Source: Neisseriaceae bacterium | GTDB lineage: Bacteria > Pseudomonadota > Gammaproteobacteria > Burkholderiales > Neisseriaceae | Direction: 5' to 3' | Length of the DNA stretch: 9,694 bases | Assembly (NCBI GenBank): GCA_030151665.1 | Contig: JASLDB010000081.1 | Coordinates: 1-9,694, forward strand | In this document: positions 4,982 through 9,694 of the stretch, piece by piece | Numbering within the stretch: the first letter of the stretch is position 1 | How the letters are laid out: each line of letters starts with the position of its first letter | Translations under genes and position numbers: made by a program | The notes under the pieces: model-generated | Told to the model about the DNA's origin: nothing | Database searches by the model: none | Seen by the model: the letters and a program-made list of their open reading frames with translations, nothing else

Positions 4982-6307
4982 TTATAATTTAGGTGCGATA
5001 AAGCGATTAATTTGCTCAAGTTCAGCAATATTCTGTAAGCGCCCACTATTTTGTAGTAGGGCTAAGCGTGCTTGAATGTAATCATAGCGTGCTTTGGCTA
5101 ACTGTTGCTTTGCTTCATAAACATCTTGTGTTGCTAATACGACATCAAGATTACTGCGTTCGCCTACTTCTTGCCCCAGACGTGTGGCATCTAGTTTGGC
5201 TTGATTGGTTTTGAGTAGTGCTTCTAGCGCAATAATCTGTTGTTGATTAGTCTTCAGGTTAAAATAACTCGCTTTGGTCTTTAATGCAATATCTCTTTGT
5301 GTTGCCAATAATTCATCTTGGCTTTTTAGGGCTTCTAGCTTGGATTGGCGAATTTTGCTATTGATAGCACCACCAGAAACCAAGGGAATGCTCAATGTCA
5401 CTTGAGCATAGCTGCCTTTGTTGCGCCCCAAGTCACCAAAGGCTTGGTTGCCATGTTGGTATTGATTTTGATAGCCACCTTGTAGACTGACTGTTGGGAG
5501 ACGATTGCCTTGATTTTCTTTGATTTTGGCTTCGGCTTGCGCGATGAGCAGTTGCTTGAGCTTAATTTCAGTATTGTCTTTTTGAGCTTGTTCTAACCAA
5601 AATGTTAGTTCGTTGACTTCGGCTTTTTCTAAGCGGCGAGCTTGCAAAGGTTGAATATCACGACTGTCTAGGCCCGTCAATAATGTGAAACGTTCTTGGG
5701 CGATATTCAATTGATTGATAATATCCAATTCTTTGACTTTAGCAGCTTGTAATGCCGACTCTGCTTCTCTGGTGTCAATAATGCTGGCAGTACCCACTTG
5801 AAACATGGTTTTGGCTTGATCCAATTGACCTTGTAAACTTTTGAGTGTGGCCACATTGGCTTGTTGCAAATCCTGTTGATGCAAAATATTAAAATAGGCT
5901 TCACTGACATTCAGGATTAAATCCTGGGCTTTTAAACTTAATTGGTAGTCAGCTGCTGTCGCAGTCAGTTTACCTTGTTGGTATTGAGCCCATTTGCTGT
6001 AATCCCACAATACTTGATTGGCTTCTAGTGCCCAAGTGACTGAGCGATTGGTGTCACTGGTGGGTTGATGGTTTTGGCTGTATCGTCCTGTACCCATTGC
6101 CGTTAATTGTGGCAACAAAACCGAGCGAGCTTGTGTTGCAACCTCTTGATTGGCATCGCGGTCATATTGGGCAGCTGAATAACTGGCATCGTATGCCAAT
6201 GCAGCTTGCCATGCCCCGAGTAAATCAACTGCCCATACCATCGGGGTGAAGACAGTTAGACCAATAAACAAATTGCATTTTTTAAGAAAATGATTTTTTT
6301 TTGCCAT
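4982..6307 (-). CDS. tolC: TolC-family outer-membrane efflux protein
   Basis: The 441-residue protein starts with a signal peptide: positively charged MAKKNHFLKK, a hydrophobic stretch to about residue 24, and a likely cleavage after VWA at residue 26. The mature protein shows the two OEP repeats of the TolC family, each helical and rich in Gln, Ala and Leu with short strand regions (about residues 28-220 and 230-425). LLPQL near the start and GERSNLDVVLATQDVYEAKQQLAKARYDYI near the end are typical of the family. It would form a trimeric barrel and periplasmic tunnel used by type I secretion or tripartite efflux pumps. No inner-membrane pump or adaptor of such systems is encoded beside it. 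It begins 9 bases after the LplT-like gene stops, with only a weak ribosome site, so translation is probably coupled. The symbol is by family; the exact pump partner is unknown. Confidence 0.9.
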   Translation of the reverse strand: MAKKNHFLKKCNLFIGLTVFTPMVWAVDLLGAWQAALAYDASYSAAQYDRDANQEVATQARSVLLPQLTAMGTGRYSQNHQPTSDTNRSVTWALEANQVLWDYSKWAQYQQGKLTATAADYQLSLKAQDLILNVSEAYFNILHQQDLQQANVATLKSLQGQLDQAKTMFQVGTASIIDTREAESALQAAKVKELDIINQLNIAQERFTLLTGLDSRDIQPLQARRLEKAEVNELTFWLEQAQKDNTEIKLKQLLIAQAEAKIKENQGNRLPTVSLQGGYQNQYQHGNQAFGDLGRNKGSYAQVTLSIPLVSGGAINSKIRQSKLEALKSQDELLATQRDIALKTKASYFNLKTNQQQIIALEALLKTNQAKLDATRLGQEVGERSNLDVVLATQDVYEAKQQLAKARYDYIQARLALLQNSGRLQNIAELEQINRFIAPKL

Positions 6308-6316
6308 AAATGAATG

Positions 6317-7627
6317 TTACTTGCGTTTTAACCAATGCCAGCGGTTCGTCCACATAGCAGGGTAGAGTTTAATCAAGATTAGCATGGCCAAAACATTGCC
6401 AATGGCAACGAGCATATACAAAATCGCAATGCTATTGTACTTTTGCAATAACAACATGCTTAAACCTGCTGCTGCCATCATAAACACACCATTGACAATA
6501 TTATTGGCAGCAATGGCGTGAGAGCGAAAATGCTCTTCACAGCCAGTTTGTAACCATGTATAAAGTGGCACCGAGAAAAAACCACCAAAAAAACCGAGGG
6601 CGGTGATACACAACATCACGTTATAAGCACTGGCTGTATTGAGGAATTCACTGATATTTTGTAATTCACCAACATAAGGGGTGTAGGTGCTGATGCCCAA
6701 CCACGCCCCAAAAACGGTCATGCCAGTGGCGCCCATTAAGACCAAACCCAATTCAACACGTTCGTGGCTTAGCTTGGCACAGATGATGGAACCAATACCA
6801 ATACCAATTGAGAATAAACTCAACATCAAGTTAAAAACATCATCCGTGCCACCCAAATGAACCTTGGTGAATGTGGGCAATTGTGTGGTGTAGACAGCTC
6901 CCAATAGCCAGAACCAAGAAATACCAATAATGGCTGTTTTGATTTGTACATTGGCAAATGACGCTTTTAAGATTTGCCATGTACTGCGCAGAATGTTCAA
7001 ATCAATCGGGGTATCTGGTGCTTGTGGTGGTGCACTTGGCATCATAAAGCTGGTGATGGTACCAAAAATAGCAATCACAAGAATGCTACCAATAACATAA
7101 TATATGCTGTCTAAACCCGCCAAGACTGTACCCAGAATTTGACCCAATAAAATGGCCAAGAACGTGCCCATTTCAATTAAACCATTGCCTGCTACCAATT
7201 CTTTATTATTGAGGTACTCAGGCAATACGGAGTATTTTAATGGGCCAAAAAAAGTAGACTGCGCCCCCATAAAAAATAGTCCAGACAGTAAAATCCACAA
7301 GGAACTGGTGTAAAAACCATAGGCAACATAGAGCATAATGATACACTCCATGACCTTGACCACACGGGCAACCTTTGCCTTGTCATAACGGGTACAGATT
7401 TGTCCCGAAATGGATGAAAAAATAAAATAAGGCAAAATAAACAATAAAGCACCAATATTCAATAATTGTGCTGGGTCAATGTCGGTGTTGCTTTTGCCCA
7501 ATCCATAAAAACTAATGAGAACAAATGTGGCGGTTTTGAATAAGTTGTCATTGAGTGCGCCCATGAATTGGGTGCCAAATAAGGGTGCAAATCGATTGGT
7601 TATCGCAAAAGCAAATTGGTTTTTCAT
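6317..7627 (-). CDS. LplT-family MFS transporter (probable lysophospholipid transporter)
   Basis: The 436-residue inner-membrane protein has about 12 hydrophobic segments and carries the N-terminal signature of the LplT/Aas MFS group: RFAPLFGTQFMGALNDNLFK (residues 12-31) and FFGPLKYSVLPEYL (126-139). In Escherichia coli LplT flips lysophospholipids inward for reacylation by the acyltransferase Aas; no acyltransferase domain is fused or adjacent here. The annotated start is ATG at 7627. A GTG two codons upstream (7633) is in frame but adds no ribosome site. A cytoplasmic loop of about 20 residues rich in Pro separates the two halves (around residues 200-215). It lies 36 bases after ccoS and 9 bases before tolC. 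The substrate is inferred from family only; other MFS functions are possible. Confidence 0.85.
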   Translation of the reverse strand: MKNQFAFAITNRFAPLFGTQFMGALNDNLFKTATFVLISFYGLGKSNTDIDPAQLLNIGALLFILPYFIFSSISGQICTRYDKAKVARVVKVMECIIMLYVAYGFYTSSLWILLSGLFFMGAQSTFFGPLKYSVLPEYLNNKELVAGNGLIEMGTFLAILLGQILGTVLAGLDSIYYVIGSILVIAIFGTITSFMMPSAPPQAPDTPIDLNILRSTWQILKASFANVQIKTAIIGISWFWLLGAVYTTQLPTFTKVHLGGTDDVFNLMLSLFSIGIGIGSIICAKLSHERVELGLVLMGATGMTVFGAWLGISTYTPYVGELQNISEFLNTASAYNVMLCITALGFFGGFFSVPLYTWLQTGCEEHFRSHAIAANNIVNGVFMMAAAGLSMLLLQKYNSIAILYMLVAIGNVLAMLILIKLYPAMWTNRWHWLKRK

Positions 7628-7663
7628 GAGCACTTTTTCTATTGTTGATGAAGTCTGAAGAAA

Positions 7664-7885
7664 CTATTTTTGATCGGTCTTGTCGCTAGAGGTTGTTTCG
7701 CTAGTATCAGGCTCATTGTTTGTTATTGGCGTGGCTTCATGGACATCATCGTCATCCATTAAAATGCGAAAAGCAGGGCCTTCTAAGTCATCGAATTGTT
7801 CATTTTTAGACGACCACCAAAAAAAACCAGCAATCACGAAAAACAGCAAAATGCTAATGGGGATTAAAATAAAAACACTTTCCAT
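7664..7885 (-). CDS. ccoS: cbb3-type cytochrome oxidase assembly protein CcoS
   Basis: The 73-residue protein has one N-terminal membrane helix (about residues 4-25, starting MESVFILIPI) followed by the CcoS signature QFDDLEGPAFRILMDDD (30-46). The rest is an acidic, Thr/Ser-rich tail that varies in the family. CcoS helps cofactor insertion during assembly of the high-affinity cbb3 oxidase. The start is ATG at 7885, with AGGTG 9 bases upstream; an in-frame GTG at 7897 would add four residues ahead of the conserved MES start and was rejected. Its ATG lies one base after the stop of the upstream 100-residue gene, so the two are translationally coupled. ccoS is usually next to ccoNOPQ or ccoGHI; here it is away from them, at least within this window. 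Confidence 0.92.
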   Translation of the reverse strand: MESVFILIPISILLFFVIAGFFWWSSKNEQFDDLEGPAFRILMDDDDVHEATPITNNEPDTSETTSSDKTDQK

Positions 7886-7886
7886 T

Positions 7887-8189
7887 TTAAATGGCACCTG
7901 TTAAATCGTGAATTAAATAATGCACTGTACCCACTTGTAGATATTCGCCTTGTAGTTTGGCGATTATGTCATCCTCATGGCTAAAAAGCATTGTATCCTG
8001 TTCAATCTGCCATGTAAAAGGTTGGCACAAGCTTTGTAGTACTTGTGCCTCAGGTGAAGTTAAAATATCCGCATCGGTGGTTTGTAATTTGACCATGCCA
8101 TCACCCCAAAAAGGCTCATGCTCATTTTCTGGTACCAAGAGCAAAAATCCTAGGTGTTGGTAGTCTAATGTATTGATAGTATAGTTCAT
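7887..8189 (-). CDS. Uncharacterised 100-residue protein coupled to ccoS
   Basis: I do not recognise this protein. It begins MNYTINTLDYQHLGFLLLVPENEHEPFWGDG and has no signal peptide or membrane helix. It is acidic overall (many Asp/Glu, few Lys/Arg), with alternating hydrophobic residues that suggest a small beta-rich domain, a single Cys (in QSLCQPF), and a C-terminal YLQVGTVHYLIHDLTGAI. The stop codon is one base from the ccoS ATG, and the ccoS ribosome site lies inside its last codons. This tight coupling, plus a 25-base gap from sdaA, supports it being a real gene. The start at 8189 is the first ATG; a TTG at 8225 would overlap the sdaA end and is less likely. Its ribosome site is weak, so it may depend on read-through from sdaA translation. 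A link to oxidase assembly is inferred from position only. Confidence 0.75.
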   Translation of the reverse strand: MNYTINTLDYQHLGFLLLVPENEHEPFWGDGMVKLQTTDADILTSPEAQVLQSLCQPFTWQIEQDTMLFSHEDDIIAKLQGEYLQVGTVHYLIHDLTGAI

Positions 8190-8214
8190 GAACGCTATTG
8201 TAATCGCCTTAGCG

Positions 8215-9633
8215 CTAGCATTCAATCACACTAACCGATACCGCAATCGCTTTTCGCTTCAAGGTCACCGCCAAACCTGCCAAAGATGTTTCCTTGTACG
8301 TTGATTTCATGTCCTTACCAGTTTGATACATGGTTTTTATTACCATGTCTAAAGTGATTTTTTTGCTTAAACCATCTTCTAGTAACGACAATGTTCCCAA
8401 TTTAATGGCTTTTTCAGCAGCAATGCCATTGCGTTCAATACACGGAATTTGGACCAAACCTGCTACAGGATCGCAGGTGAGGCCTAAATGGTGTTCCATG
8501 GCCATTTCTGCTGCGTTTTCAATTTGTGCCAATGTCCCCCCAGAGGCAGCAGAAAAAGCACCTGCTGCCATAGAACAAGCCACACCCACTTCACCTTGGC
8601 AGCCCACATCAGCGCCTGAAATAGAGGCATTCATTTTGTATAACATACCAATGGCAGCTGCGGTCAGTAAAAATTCAACAATACCATCCTCAGTGGCTTG
8701 TGGGTGAAAGCGGCGATAATAATTGAGAACGGATGGCACAATGCCTGCTGCACCATTGGTTGGCGCTGTCACCACACGACCACCAGCTGCATTTTCTTCA
8801 TTGACTGCCATGGCATAAACCATGGGCCACAAATGGGTATTGACCATATTGGCTTGACGAAGCTCTCTTAATTGCAAAGCCAATTTTGGGGCTCGGCGAA
8901 CCACATTTAATCCACCGGGTAAGAAACCTTCTGTATTTAAGCCACGTTCAATACAATCAAACATCGTATTGGCAATGTGCAATATATTGTTTTTCACCTG
9001 CTTGATACTTTGGGCATTCAATGGTGACCCTGTGAGGGCGACTTCATTGGCCAATACCAATTCAGCAATACTTAAACCCTGTTGTTGGCAAGTATCAAAT
9101 AGACTTTTGGCATCATGAAATGGATAGGGAACAGTTTTTGACTCAGTTTGATTGAGACCATATTCCGCTTCTGTGACAACGAAACCACCGCCAATAGAGT
9201 AATAGATTTCATTGAAGATTTTTTGTTCTTGGGCATCATAAGCTGTGAAACGTAAGCCGTTAGGGTGTAACGGCAAACTTTCATCAAAACGAATGACCAT
9301 GTCGCGAGCCACTTCAAATGGTAAAGAGTCACCGTTGGCTAAGTGAATTTCACCTGTGGCATTGATTCGTTCAATACGGCTTTTGATGCCACTTAACTCA
9401 ATAGTGTCAGGTAAATCACCTTCTAGCCCCAATAAAATGGCATCAAATGAGCCGTGTCCTTCACCTGTTAATGCCAATGAACCATAAACTTCTACAGCTA
9501 ATCGCTTCACCTGATGATATTGATCGTGTGTTTGCATCATTTTGGCAAAATGAGCCGCTGCTTTCATGGGGCCAACAGTGTGGGAACTTGATGGGCCTAA
9601 GCCAATTTTAAAAATATCCAATGCGCTAATCAT
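8215..9633 (-). CDS. sdaA: L-serine dehydratase (L-serine ammonia-lyase), iron-sulfur type
   Basis: The 472-residue cytosolic enzyme converts L-serine to pyruvate and ammonia using an oxygen-sensitive [4Fe-4S] cluster. It is the single-chain form: an N-terminal beta domain starting with GLGPSSSHTVGP (residues 11-22), then the alpha catalytic domain with APTNGAAGIVP (290-300). The three cluster cysteines are C345 (GADVGCQG), C387 (LTCDPVAG) and C398 (QIPCIERNG), two residues offset from those I recall for the Legionella enzyme. The last residue is Cys (IEC, C472), as in the Legionella enzyme where the C-terminal Cys enters the active site and ligates the cluster. The tail between YKETSLAGLAV and IEC is about a dozen residues longer than expected. 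The start at 9633 has AAGGAG 5 bases upstream. It is the first gene of the minus-strand series, with a promoter and palindrome just upstream. Confidence 0.96.
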   Translation of the reverse strand: MISALDIFKIGLGPSSSHTVGPMKAAAHFAKMMQTHDQYHQVKRLAVEVYGSLALTGEGHGSFDAILLGLEGDLPDTIELSGIKSRIERINATGEIHLANGDSLPFEVARDMVIRFDESLPLHPNGLRFTAYDAQEQKIFNEIYYSIGGGFVVTEAEYGLNQTESKTVPYPFHDAKSLFDTCQQQGLSIAELVLANEVALTGSPLNAQSIKQVKNNILHIANTMFDCIERGLNTEGFLPGGLNVVRRAPKLALQLRELRQANMVNTHLWPMVYAMAVNEENAAGGRVVTAPTNGAAGIVPSVLNYYRRFHPQATEDGIVEFLLTAAAIGMLYKMNASISGADVGCQGEVGVACSMAAGAFSAASGGTLAQIENAAEMAMEHHLGLTCDPVAGLVQIPCIERNGIAAEKAIKLGTLSLLEDGLSKKITLDMVIKTMYQTGKDMKSTYKETSLAGLAVTLKRKAIAVSVSVIEC

Positions 9634-9654
9634 GGTCTCTCCTTTGTTTTTTAT

Positions 9655-9666
9655 ATTGTATACAAT
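9655..9666. promoter_or_regulatory. Palindromic operator resembling a GntR/FadR-family site
   Basis: ATTGTATACAAT is a perfect 12-bp palindrome covering the -10 box of sdaA. TTGTATACAA matches the type of operator I recall for FadR-subfamily GntR regulators (T-x-G-T-x3-A-C-x-A core). Its overlap with the -10 box predicts repression. The regulator is not in the window. Confidence 0.5.
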
Positions 9667-9683
9667 CTTTGCATTGGTGCCAG
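9655..9683 (-). promoter_or_regulatory. sdaA promoter
   Basis: On the minus strand CTGGCA (9678-9683, 4 of 6) and TACAAT (9655-9660, 4 of 6) are separated by 17 bases. Transcription would start about 15 bases before the AAGGAG ribosome site. It is the only clear promoter candidate for the right-hand gene series inside the window. Confidence 0.55.
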
Positions 9684-9694
9684 CTTTTTTGCAT

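Noticed and set aside
8190..8225. TTG start at 8225 for the 100-residue protein
   Set aside because: It would overlap the end of sdaA, has no ribosome site, and the first ATG at 8189 gives a normal-looking N-terminus.

Overview
The window looks like an AT-rich (roughly 40% GC by eye) chromosomal segment of a proteobacterium. The UbiX, TolC-type and SdaA proteins resemble what I remember of Neisseriaceae and neighbouring beta/gamma lineages. A CcoS protein implies a cbb3-type cytochrome oxidase and therefore microaerobic respiration. I saw no Neisseria-type DNA uptake sequence, rRNA, tRNA, transposase or CRISPR array, so the taxonomic placement is only a leaning.

Left part, plus strand (1-2498): ubiX (flavin prenyltransferase), then a promoter, a 26-residue leader peptide with the run FFSYYWY, and a strong hairpin terminator. 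Together these have the architecture of a ribosome-mediated transcription attenuator that senses aromatic amino acids. Downstream is not a recognisable aromatic-biosynthesis gene but an unrecognised 183-residue protein, followed by a radical SAM protein. A bidirectional terminator closes this unit.

Middle (2500-3700): a minus-strand single-domain sensor-type globin (protoglobin fold, proximal His about residue 100), then about 650 bases of AT-rich non-coding DNA. That stretch holds a perfect 17-bp inverted repeat, an FNR-like palindrome placed as expected for a class II promoter driving the globin, and the terminator of the right-hand operon.

Right part, minus strand (3654-9694): a compact gene series read from right to left: sdaA (L-serine dehydratase), a 100-residue unknown protein, ccoS (cbb3 oxidase assembly), an LplT-family MFS transporter, a TolC-family outer-membrane efflux protein, and a PLP-dependent aminotransferase of the LysN/MocR-like type. 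Gaps are 1-36 bases through tolC and then 96 bases, with a possible extra promoter before the aminotransferase. The sdaA promoter overlaps a perfect palindrome resembling a GntR/FadR-family operator. The products do not form one pathway. Serine and amino-acid catabolism, oxidase assembly and envelope transport share a transcript, which suggests housekeeping co-transcription rather than a single machine.

The observation most worth following up is the aromatic-amino-acid attenuator placed in front of an uncharacterised gene pair.
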